From positions 7,432,999 through 7,496,998 of the forward strand of contig NC_092565.1 in assembly GCF_037975245.1 (NCBI RefSeq): a stretch of DNA of 64,000 nucleotides. The letters run 5' to 3'. The stretch is from Apostichopus japonicus (lineage: Eukaryota > Echinodermata > Holothuroidea > Aspidochirotida > Stichopodidae). Under the pieces are notes generated by a model. It made no database searches, was not told the DNA's origin, and saw only the letters and a program-made list of their open reading frames with translations. This document shows positions 11,831 to 23,643 of the stretch, in pieces (within the stretch, counting starts at the first letter, position 1; each line of letters opens with the position of its first letter). The translations under genes and the position numbers were made by a program.

Positions 11831-14633
11831 ATGGTTGAACATATGACTGAACTTCTATCACAGTCACAATGGGTAAATAGTCACTGCCGAGAATGTATAG
11901 AGAGGTGGTTATCATTATAGTCAGGGAAATTATACTAGGGCCTATATAGTGCAGGCTTAGAATACCAGGGGACTGTTCATCGGATCATCCCACGTTGACA
12001 GTATTGGTGATCTGTCTCTCATTTAAGCGCATCTATAGTCTTAAGTTAAAAATGTAGGATAACAGTACTTACTATGTACGTTAAAAGATTTAAAAAAAAA
12101 ACGGCCTTCCAAGAAGGACCTTTGGACAAGTTAAGCTTCCTAAAATTTGGAGGTTATACTAATGAAAGTTTGAAAGTAGTATATAATCCAATAATGCAGT
12201 GAAGATGTTTCTACCAGTTTTGATAATCTAACTTTAATATGCTCGTTTCGTCTGTCAGGTTTTGGTAAGGCCTATATAATTTAAATGATGAACTTATACC
12301 AGACCTCTGATATACTATACGCACAGCAGTTAATTTCGACCCTTTTCATAAAGGTAAACCCTATAGTTAATTGTAATTACTTACTTCAGATGCCCTGTTT
12401 TGATATTCCTATGTGAACTCTTGCTCTATGTCAAGTTACGTTACACGTACTGCTGGTGGCCCTATTCAGACCCCTATATATCCTATGAATAATTATAAAT
12501 GGTAGACTGTGTATAGTAACGTATAGCCTAATGTATATATATGCCACAGTGCCTTTAGTCATGTATGTATATACTGCCCTGTATTGGCTATATAGTCGTC
12601 ATTATCACCGGCGAGATAAAGGCCTGGTTTTGATGACACGTACATCAATGTACAAAGGTTACTACTTCTCAATTTGTTATAAATAACTAAACAATCAACA
12701 TACAAACAACTATAGTTGTGGACGGAGCTTAAAGTTCAGATATAAGGGAACACAGAGACTTCTAGATTGACTAAAATGTCCACAAAGATTCATGATAACT
12801 TTCAAACAATGAACAGTCTGTTGAAGCATGCATTTCTTTGACAAGTTTGAGATATCTATTTTCATGATGTTGTTTCAAATGTTTGAGAAATATATTTTTG
12901 CTGATAAGTTTCCATGGTGATATAAACTGATCAAGACTGTCTGCATTTGTTATTTTGATACGATTACCGCGATGTTTAAATTTAGGTTCACTTCACTCAG
13001 TTCATTTAAATACATCATTTCAATGTGAATGACGCAAAGCAAAGATATAGTTCGCAAACCCTCTTCATTAGACGATCGGCTATATTTTGATCCTAAAAAC
13101 GGATCATCTAGGTAAATTGTCCTTTTAAGTAATAGTCACTGCCATTCAAGTGAACCTATAGCTAGCGGCTTAATCGAAACTATGTAAACCTGCATGGCGT
13201 TGGCGGGTCAATGTTACCCGAAGATGGTATGATCAGAGGCAATGCACAAAAAAAAAAAAAAAAAAAAAACATAGGCCGGGGTAATGCTGACACACCACTA
13301 CCGCAAACTCAACAAGTGAAGCAACGCAACCCCCCCCCCCCATAAAAAACAGTTTTATTGGTAACGCCGTAACTTAATGCAGTCTTCGTCATGATCGAAT
13401 AAATAGTGCGCCACTGTAACGTATCAAGTCCATTGTTCGTCCTTGTGCAGAACTTGGGTGACTATCTTTTAAGAATGATACTGGTTTTTAATGAGCGGCT
13501 ATGTTTAAAGCGCCATTCTTCCTTAACAACTCCTTTATATTTTCAGTCAACTTGCAGGGCTGCTGACCAGCCATATGTGCAATTCACTGCAATTAAGTGT
13601 AATTCAATTAGGAATTTGACATTAGTCTAAGATCTGCATGTCTGACACGTGTCAGTAACACTAATATGGTACTAATTTGCCAAGTTTGATTTGAAAAAAA
13701 ATACGTCAGGCGTTTAGAATTGCGCCATATAGAAATTAAAAAACAATGGATGCAAGTATATACTGTTAGGGAATGGACGGGGAACGTGGTGGGCGTTGGG
13801 TGTATCGTATGAGTGAGGGGAGGCAATATGTGGAAGGTATAACATGACAGTTGATTAAATGTACTATAGAGCTGAGGTCAACAAAATTCATAAAATGTGG
13901 GGGAAGGGCGGGGGGGGGGGGCTGGGGCAAACCCGGAGGATTCTAGCAAGTTAGGGTCAATGAAGTTCGGTCGGGTTTTAATTGGAATAGATGAGGACGT
14001 TAGCTTGTTATATTTGAATATATACCGCTTACATTTCACTGCGAGAGAGTATCTGTGTTTCATGTCATATCAATGGTTAGCTGTTTTTCTGTGTAAGCAT
14101 GTACCAACCTAGTGATGGTAAGAATAGATTTGCATGGAACGCCCTTTGGCAAAAAAATTGTTTCATTGCTCAAAGAGGGTCGAGATGACTGAGAAATTCG
14201 TTCATGGCTTCTTCCAATGCAATGGCGTGCACAATTGTAACATTTTACGATGGTCTATTATCGTTTGTCAAAGCAGCACAGAAAAATGAGACAGTGTAGT
14301 TAACATATATAGGGCTATATATGTATATATTCATATATAATTATGTGTGTATCAAAATCCGTTTATTTAACCGCTGCATATATTATGTACATTTTTTAAG
14401 TACGACTTCTAGTACTGTATTTATTTACACACAAAACAAGTATTTACACTTATGTATAGAATAGATCACACACAAAACAGAGCTTTCAAATTAGGTTTTC
14501 TATACAATGTGATACCACCTTGGTTATCATTCAAATTGACCAAAATTGTGGCGATGAGAAATGGACTAAAACAATATACAAAAATATCTAATTTTTCGCC
14601 TCTGATTCTTTCATATATGTACAGCCACCTCAG

Positions 14634-14800
<167 letters not shown>

Positions 14801-14880
14801 ATTCGAGGGTTTTTAGAATCACCCGCCCCACCCACCGATAAAGTAACTTGGCTATATGAGATGACTGTCTGTAAAATAGT

Positions 14881-14886
14881 TTTATT
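14881..14886 (-). promoter_or_regulatory. Candidate polyadenylation signal of gene A
   Basis: TTTATT on the plus strand reads AATAAA on the minus strand, about 590 bases after the gene A stop, with a second overlapping-context hexamer a few bases further on. It is the first canonical hexamer I found downstream of that stop. Confidence 0.35.
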
Positions 14887-15187
14887 TTTTATTTTTACAA
14901 AATATATTTCTTTTTTTATAAAGCAAGAAAAGAAAAGTGGTAATACATAAGAAAACTAGAAAGCTAATATACACATGGGTTGGTGACATACTACGGTATG
15001 TTATACAACTATAAAGCTCGACGTTATATGCTACGGCTACAGAACATTACATACTATATGTTGCATAGTTAAGTTTAACAAAACCTTTAAGGCATTATGG
15101 TATGTTAACTACCCGCTGGGAAAGTTCTCTTCTGTCTTCTCTTAAAAATAATATTTTACAAATACCTTTTCAATACCGTTAACTGCA

Positions 15188-15189
<2 letters not shown>

Positions 15190-15228
<39 letters not shown>
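15190..15228. repeat. (AT)n microsatellite in the 3' region of gene A
   Basis: About 38 bases of TA dinucleotide between the gene A stop and its candidate polyadenylation signal, followed by T-rich sequence. Confidence 0.95.
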
Positions 15229-15232
<4 letters not shown>

Positions 15233-15478
15233 GCTATTATTTTTTTAGTATAAATTTTTTTATATATCCACTTTTTTAACTTTTTTTTTTAATTCTGTCT
15301 GTTCTACGTAAGATTGCCAGCTTTTCTTCTACGCAGTTGAGGTTGCGCAGAGGTTCTACGCAGAGGTTGCACTGTTACACGATTCGTGTTTGTGTTACAC
15401 GATTCGTGTTTGCGTGTTTTCGATTCCTTTTCTATCTCAGCTCCCAGCTTATCATACTGTGGCTAATTCCCCTTCTGC

Positions 15479-18400
15479 TCAGGTTCTATGCGCACTTCCT
15501 GTTAACTCCGTCATGAAATCGAGCGGCTGAAGAATAACAAAGAACCTGCTACCTGCATCCCTGATAGTCATGTTCACCTGTAAAACAACAAAATAAAGCG
15601 ACGTTTACATAATATGACATCTATTATAGATGAGGAGCTGACGTCATCATCGAGCCACCGCTGAGACTTTGCTTTAAAGCGTCATGCTGTTGTCACTATA
15701 AGACCATCACTACCTGTTATGAAAGCATTAGTGACATGTACCTTAAAATCACATGATGATTATGATGAGGGTCTTTATTATTTCTTTTCTATTTTGTATC
15801 TTTCTTTCTTCCTTTTTTTTTCCTTGACAAAATTTATTCGTTTCATAAAGACTGAGCAAATTTAAAAATATTTTCATGCACGAATACCGCAGGCTTGTTT
15901 TGTAAACAAAGCGTAGGCTAGATCACAAAATTAATAATAATAATAATAATAACCCTGTGCATTTAACGTTCGATGGTATAAAGTCCCTCGCGAAGGGGAA
16001 GGGGAGGTGAGGGACGGGAAATTGACACAGTATACGAGTCATGTAAGCTAACAACTTAGCTACGATCCTGTTCTAACCTGGGTTCGTAAACATGTTGGTT
16101 ATCTCTACGCTGCAGGTACTGCACCACTACAGGTGAACAGTTATTACATATCATGTGACTGGAGACTAACCCCCCCCCCTCCATCCCCACCTTCCCCGCC
16201 CTCCTTGCCCTCCCCCAAAGCCCCATTCCATACGATACAACCAGAAAACTGCAATCAAAGGATTCGAATTCGATTCTAAGTCTGTAAATAAAGGAAACAT
16301 CGAGAGCGAAGCTTACCTGTCGAGTTTCTGAGTTAAAAGGTATGTATCGTCCGTTGACATGAGTAATGACCATCTTTTCCATCATGGCACAGTTAGCTTT
16401 CCGAGCAAAGTCCGTTCCAGGACTGACACTCGCTATCTATACGCAATGAAAATCAATCCTTAAAATCAACAGCCTGCTATGTAACCATGTAGACATAATC
16501 ATATGAAAAAATAAAAACATATTTATTGAACCGTTGAATATCAATATAACGTATTGTCAAACAGCTTAGTGGAAATGGTTATAATCCCTCTCCACATGCT
16601 ACCCCCAACACCGTCCCCATCTTCACCCCACCCCGCCCTACCTCTACCCCTCCACTATCCCTGTGCTCCTCACTACCGGCAATTGTTTGTATAGTTTTCT
16701 TAATTGAAACCTTAAAAGTACCCTTACAAATTGTTTGAACATTTTGAGAAATCTGGTATTAAGAGACTTAATTAGGTGTTCCTTTTTATGGTTATTAGTA
16801 ATACGCCTCACAAAAATAGAAAATATGTATAAAGTAAAAGGCGCGAGGGAGGGACATTCTTTGTGGACATTTGAATGAAGGGGACAGGCCTATACATTTA
16901 TATTCTTGTACCAGTTTGAGCACGCATTAACCCATATTTGTTCTAATTTAATACTTATCAAAGTCCATCGAAATTACTTTAAGTCTCCCCCTGCCCCCGC
17001 CCCCTGTCCCCCTAATGTAGAAACAAGATTGATGAACATAAGATGCATGGCTGATGCAAATACTAACCACGGGACCATCAGTTAGCGAAAATCCAAGACC
17101 TTCTTCCGGATTTCTTCTGTGCAAATCAACGAAGTACCCCCTAATTAGTCTCTTAACAGTCACTTTGACCTTTGGGGGGGGGGGGGAAGAGAAGAAAACT
17201 ATTGTATTATGGTTGTGAGAAAATGTGATGTTTGATAAGGAAAAAGAAAAAAAGAAAACGAAATCTTTTTAATACTGGAGGTTTTATGATGTTTGCTAAA
17301 TCCCCCATAATCTATAGGTATGCAATAAAACTAACTGAATAAAGAATTGAAATGGCTCACAAAACAGCAAGACAATATACCTAAATTCCAGATATCGAAC
17401 ATCCCACCTCAGATTATGATGACAACGGTCATGGGCGGCGATCCGTACTTCCGAGTGGGGGGATATGACCTTGTTGACTATCTAAGCGTAGCGCCACCAT
17501 GAGTTGGCGCGAAGCGTACAAGAAAATTTTGGGATTTACAAACCCTGTAGATGGCCGGAAACGGCACTTCCCGAGGTTTCCAAGCGGCATATACCCAACT
17601 TTAAAATAGGGATATCATGTCCGAAATATCTCAAAATCAGGATCCAAAATACTTTTTTTTAATTTCGGGTGCTATTTTGGGAAAATTGCCCTAATCAATC
17701 TTGTAACAGGCGCTACGTTAGAATGTTCGAGAGCTCTTTTATATTATTCGATGAAGAAAATTGCCTCATGCAGGCTATTATAGGCCTATACACATGCAAT
17801 ACACAATTACACATAGTTACATTCCTAGGTACCGATTGCTAGGGCATCCAGGTGAAACGTGTATTAAGCATTACCCTGCAGCTGTTCGAGGGAACATGTA
17901 CGTGTGTAGGCCTACTATAGGGCCTTATATGAATACTATGAAGGTGCATATATGTACTATATCAATACCGTGGGCGCAACAATACATTTTGTTGTTATAG
18001 GGCCAATGAAGCCTACAGTCAACTATTCTTGCTTTATAAAGACGGTGTATTTGAAAAGATCGCACTGCGTTTATGGTAGGCGAGAAATGAAGCTAAAAAA
18101 GAGCCGTACATTCACGATGATGCATAAATGTAGGCATGAAAATATTCTTATCCCTGGCATTTGGTGGGGGGGGGATATGGTGTATTACATCCCCTCCACC
18201 CATTTTCATGGGGGGATATATCCCCCCTTCCCCCCCCCCCCCAGGATCGCCGCCCATGACAACGGTAGATTGAAAGTATTCAACGAAACTCAAAGCTGGG
18301 GTGGAGGAATGGGGCGTTTGAGCAGTTGTTTCAGGGGCATAACTAGACTTCTTTGATAATGAGTCCCGTGTACTGTTCTAAGGGGACTAGACAAATGTTT

Positions 18401-21400
18401 TGGGGACCTAGGCTACCCTAGCTCTCCCCCCCTCACCAACCCCCCCCCCCCCCCTCATTGCGGGTTTTAGTGATGGTTTATTGAATTATATTTTGCTTCC
18501 ATTTCACAGATTCGGAACCAATATAATTCTTTCTTATCTACATACCATGTCATTCTTTGAAGTTTTAATGATGGAGTAGGCAAAGTCTGTGTTGGTGATC
18601 ATCTGTTCATTAATATCCAGTATTCTATCCCCAAGGTAGAGCTTCCTTAGTAAACCAGGAGGTACTTTAGAAATGCTAAGTAAGAAAAAAAAACGGAATG
18701 AAATTGGCAATATTTAAGCTGTAGTATGAACAAAAAGTTTGCCACAATTTTCAAGGGTGCACTTGTATACTATAGTGACTAAACAAACTATACTAATCTG
18801 TTACCGTAGTACAGGTCAACACAAATGTCCCCAGTAACCACGAAATTGAGCAAACATTTGAAGCGGTTAGCAAAATATAGGAAACCATTACATTATATTT
18901 ACTATACTATGAATTTCTATACCCGTGCAAAACGTTTGGTTGGATTGAAAGGTTACAATATGTAAACATAGGCTATGTGAAATTATAAAATGCGTGACAA
19001 GAGACAACGTTACAACGAACGTAACGAGCTTGAATATATCGCTGTCAAATCAATCAAAACGATTCAGTTCTGCCTTCCTCCACAAAATCGTAGCTGGAAA
19101 ATTAAACTAACATTCTAATTCCAGGACATTTTGTGCGGTATAGGTTCACAGAATGAAAACCATAAATCAGAGAGATTTCTCGCTTAACTTTAAGACAGGC
19201 TCTGACGGTTTTTTTTAAAATATACTTACCATGGTCCAGCTGATGTTGTTTTTATTTTGAGGTTTAGCAACTTCGATTTTTCGACTTCCACACAAATGGA
19301 TTCTTTGTCCATCTCACTGCTAAGTGTTGATCTAAATTTTTTAAAAGAAACAGGTAGAACGAAACAATTCAATTAGTAAAATGATATGTGATCTTCGTCT
19401 ATATGCCTGAGTATGACTGATTGACCTCACAGACAGAGTGTAAGGTCTAGTCTTGTAAAAACTCGAGATCTGCAAGTCTCGGTTTAAAAACATAAATTCG
19501 TAAATATGATCAACTTGCATTAACATCGCTCACCGAAAAAGAAGATTTTTTTTTAAAATATAGGTATAGGCGATACACGGTACATATACACGCCGTACTC
19601 TTTTATGTTTACAATATTGCTTGAACTGACCGGAAGCTAATAGTACTAGTAATACACACGCTTGCGCAGTAACAATCATGACAACTAACCGTTCTAGATA
19701 TATAGAATTTCCAACGTTCTTATACAGTGATTCGTCACTTTCGTCTGAGGAGGAAGACGAGCTCGGTTCTTGGTCCTCGCTGGCTGGTTTTATGCGTAGT
19801 CTGTCTTCTGGTGCTCTCCTTGAAGCTTGCCTACGGTCGGCCGCCGCATTCCCATTACTCACGCATTGGGCTGCCAGAGAGTCATAGTCCCCGTCAGTCG
19901 TTTCTTCAATTTTCGGCTTACTTGGCAATCTCATAGCGGGGCGGGGCCGATAAGAGGGTCTGTTTGCGCGAATAGAAGGTGTGTGTTTGTCTCCACTGTT
20001 GGCGCTCTTATTACTAACAACCGATCTAAGTTCGTTGACAAGCTCTTTATTGGGAAGACAGATACCTCTACTGGATGTATTCCAGCCACACGTGGCTACG
20101 GATCCTTGGTTTGCATCGTTGCCATTTGGTGGATTGCAGCGGCGATGGCTGTCAGGTTTTGGTGGCGGTTGGGGCTTCTTAGTGGATCCAATTTTAATTT
20201 CAAAGCTAACAACCGCATGCAAGTCACTGTTACCATGGTTACTTGTCGGTGCACCCCCTAGTCAAACAAAATACACATAAACAAGAGTGAAATGGAATAT
20301 CAGATATCGTTATACGAAGATACAATTTGACTTATGAATGTCACCGGGCCAATCACAGCATGGAGGACGTTGTCTTGTTTTATAAAATCATTAACTAACC
20401 TGTTATTCCAAGCAATTTGCAATTTTTAAGACACGTGCATGGCGTCGGTAATTCTTCTTGTATGGATTGAGTGTTTGTTTCAAATAGCCTACATTGACAA
20501 CATCCCGGACCGACATATTTTACTTACGTTAAATAAGTTTTATCATATTTTAATTAATTTTCCATACAGGCTGATCGCATGTCAAGTAAAGAAAGAGAGA
20601 GGCAACAACAACAACAACAACAATAACAACAATAACAACAAAAATGCTCAAAACTATTCAAGTGAAACCTGGAACTGTAATATGGTAAAATAAGGTATTA
20701 ACATGAGTAGAAGTCCATCTCGTGTAGGACGTACATTGGGGAAAATAAAACCTATTCATTGAAAAGATATTCGAAGCTCTTGCAACCATCGGTAGTATTT
20801 TTTTCGTCCTACAGTCATTCTTGTGAATTTACATTACATTTATTCACTTCAGATGGCAACAGTCCTTTGGCTTCAAAGTTGAGTATCGTAAAAATGTACA
20901 CACCAATTAAAATTTCCAAAAGTATTCTGAGAGAAATAAGTTAGTTTGATAGTAACTGATCATTGGGTGTGGTATGGGTGGGGGGGGGGGGACGGGTGAT
21001 GGGTCGAGGTTTTTGTAACTAGTTAAGCCAGGGTAAGACAGATGATCTCTTAATTAATCAGTCGAATTTCCTTCAATTTCCTGTACTTTCTTCAAATTTA
21101 AACCTGTCCTCTTACCTTGGCAAATCGGCTGCTGATCCGTACTTCTAGGATACACGTCATTGGATCTGAGACTTGCAAATGGTATTTCATAATCGTCTTC
21201 TGCCAGGGGTGCCTGGGAATGGAAAATAATTTAAAAGTGAAATATTGTATGCTGCAGGGGAAAGGGGGGGGGGGGGGGTTATCTGATGGTTGAAAGAAAA
21301 TTGGTTTTCTTATCATCTTTGTTTTTATTTTCATGTGGGATCACAAAGTTTCAATTACTTTGATTAAATTTTTAAACATTATTCGAGAATTTGATTGTCT

Positions 21401-23643
21401 GATTGTGGAATATCTTTTCTCATGATCATCATAATTTGATATCAATATATGGTTCATGTTTCCATGATGACACGAGCCGAGCAAAGCAATCTTCACTGAA
21501 TGTGTCCATCCAGTGATATTTCGTTTTCACCACTCTAACATATAGTAACTAACTTAACCTGTTATATAACAAACTGACTATATAGTCACTAACTAAACAT
21601 ATTAAACAAACAAGGTAACTATATAGTAACTAGCTAAACATATTATATAACAAACTGACTGTATAGTAACTAACTAAACATATTATATAACAAAGGAACT
21701 ATATAGTAACTATATAACCGTACTTTATGACAAACTAATTGTATAGTAACTAACTAAACATATTACGTAACAAACTGACTATATAGTAACTAACTAAACA
21801 TATTATATAACAAAGGAACTACATAGTAACTATCTAACCGTACTATATGACGAACTAATTGTATAGTACGGTAACTAACTAAACATATACTGTATAAAAC
21901 AAACTGACTTTTATAGTAACTAACTAAACATACTATATCACAAACTGACTTTTATAGTAACTAACTAAACATACTATATCACAAAACTGACTTTTATAGT
22001 AAAAATTAAACATGTTCGGACTGAAGGGACTGCATCAACCAGGATAGGTCTGTTTTGACTCTTAATTTCTTACGACAGGATCAAAGGCAAATACTGATGT
22101 TTATGTAAACATTAGTGAAGAACATATAACATCTTACCATAAGGTTCTGGGCATTAGTGGGTGGTGATATGATAGTGCGTTCAGGATAATGCACTGATTG
22201 AACTTCTGCGTTGTCCCTGGGCGTTCTGGAGTGCCGCCCTCTTAACTTGTGATTCTCAGTGGCCGCTCTCCCACGGAAATGATCGGAACTGTTTCCCCTG
22301 GAATCCATAGGCAAGGATTTCCTCAAGTGGTCCAGCCATCTTTCCAAAGAGGCCCTGTATCACCAAAGTCAATATAAAGTGTATATTAGGTTAATGTCAG
22401 GGGTAATTTGGGTATAGTAGCACAATCTTGAAGAAAAGTTGCCAATTTGTCGAGTTGCTGCAGCGTTACCCCCGTGAACATTAGTTATACCTATACTTTG
22501 ACAACATATCAACATAACTTGCATTTGCTGATTGGCAAGTTTCACGAACATGACACTCTGACAAAACTGAACGAAACGGCGTGTTACACCAACACGGTGT
22601 AAGTTTGCTCCGTCCAAACGGTAAACGAAGTAAAAACTTTACCTTGATTTTACACGGAGTGTCACTATCTCTTCATTGGAGCATACCAACTGGATTAAGT
22701 TTGATGGTCTGGAGATCTCGATTTCATAAACATTTATAAATTGCAACCTCTCTCTGACTTTTCCTTTTTTTGAAAGAAGAAGGGTTGGTTGCTCCAGCGC
22801 TCTAGTCATTTCCAAAGTCCTGGTATGGGTCTGTAAAAACAACAAAAGTGAATCCAGTTTTACACTTCATGCAAAGATTATAATTATTGCCCTATAAAAA
22901 AAATATATAAAAAATACTAGAAAAGTAAAACAAGATGTTCAATCAAACTTATTCGGCTATAGCATTCCTGTCTGAGGGGTTTTATAGTTTTAATTGTACA
23001 ATAAGATACTCCTATAGATGCCTTCGAATATCTTGGTATAGGTCAGACCTCCCGCTAGGCTTTTTAGCAAATATCTAGCTTGCTAAAAAAACAAAAATGG
23101 GCCAAAGCTGACGATCTTTCAGTGCGCCACCATTCGTCAGCAAATGTTTTCATTATCCTCAGTTATATTTGTAAGATCTTTCTAGCAAGATTTTTGTTTA
23201 AATTTTAAACCTTTTTCTGTTCCTTTCCATAATATGTCTGAATTTTTTTTTACTGGTGAACACCATTCTGAATTCATGACTATATCTGCGAGGGACAGGA
23301 AGTGGACAAGGAAGTTAGAAGTTAAAGGGAGGGGGGGGGGAGGGTGAATGTATTTAAGATATCTTATACTTTCCAATCTAGTTCAATCGATCGTTAATTT
23401 CAATCGATTTGTTACACACGGTATGATTCATTATTCACTTGTATGTTGTAGAGTATAAAAAGGCGCGTGTTATTTGAACTCTTTGCGAGGGAATAAAGAG
23501 GCAGTTTGTCACAAATGACAAACTCCACAGGAATTAACAAGTGCTATAGTTACCTTGGTGATATTGCTACCGTCCATATCCACGATTTCCACTTCCTCTT
23601 TCCAAAATTCATTTTGAATGTAATCGTTGTTGCTTCCGGGCAT
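15479..23643 (-). CDS. PH - linker - PDZ - PDZ scaffold-like protein ('gene A'), 570 residues
   Basis: Nine coding exons on the minus strand, in order: 23643-23554, 22830-22643, 22354-22138, 21212-21116, 20257-19690, 19331-19230, 18675-18546, 17169-17068, 16436-16317, plus terminal exon 15577-15479. All have AG/GT junctions and phases that join into one frame (the first exon is short, making ten CDS segments in all). The ATG at 23643 is preceded by an in-frame TAA and an acceptor (before 23659), so at least one 5' UTR exon lies upstream. Predicted domains: PH, about residues 10-108, with the C-terminal helix Trp at about 99 (LERWLDHL); a disordered linker, about 110-390, with KKPQPPPKP, a Ser/Asp-rich run and Tyr motifs at about 173 (YEIP), 322 (YDSL) and 376 (YKNV); PDZ1, about 396-470 (GLLRKLYLGDRILDIN); PDZ2, about 472-560, with the GLGF carboxylate-binding loop. 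Exact orthologue not recognised. Likely a cytoplasmic membrane-associated adaptor (inference). Paralogous to gene B. Confidence 0.85.
17430..18258. mobile_element. Non-autonomous hAT-like element, 829 bp, with intact 8-bp target duplication
   Basis: Terminal inverted repeats CATGGGCGGCGATCC and GGATCGCCGCCCATG bound the element. It is flanked on both sides by the identical 8-mer ACAACGGT (17422-17429 and 18259-18266). An 8-bp target duplication and CA...TG ends are hallmarks of the hAT superfamily. There is no transposase; the open frames inside are short and unconvincing. It sits in the gene A intron between the last PDZ1 exon and the first PDZ2 exon. A gene-like reading frame at 17952-18356 runs across its right end and is not supported. 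Confidence 0.88.
19691..20256 (-). other. Linker exon of gene A: proline-rich and acidic-serine segment
   Basis: This is the largest coding exon of gene A (20257-19690). It encodes the disordered linker: GSTKKPQPPPKPDSHRR (an SH3-type PxxP stretch), a basic/proline segment (NRPSYRPRPAMRLP), then GDYDSL and an acidic serine cluster ending DESDESLYKNVG. Acceptor TTTGACTAG lies before 20257 and donor GTTAGT after 19690. The exon is listed separately because it carries the candidate SH2 and SH3 ligand motifs. Confidence 0.75.
21538..22003. repeat. AT-rich tandem repeat in gene A intron
   Basis: About eleven degenerate copies of a unit of roughly 40-45 bp, built on TATAGTAACTAACTAAACAT followed by ATTATATAACAAACTGAC. 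The array fills much of the intron between the PH exon ending at 22138 and the exon starting at 21212. Confidence 0.9.

Noticed and set aside
17952-18356. 134-residue open frame in the gene A intron
   Set aside because: It runs across the right end of a hAT-like element and through poly-G/C; no domain and no splice support.
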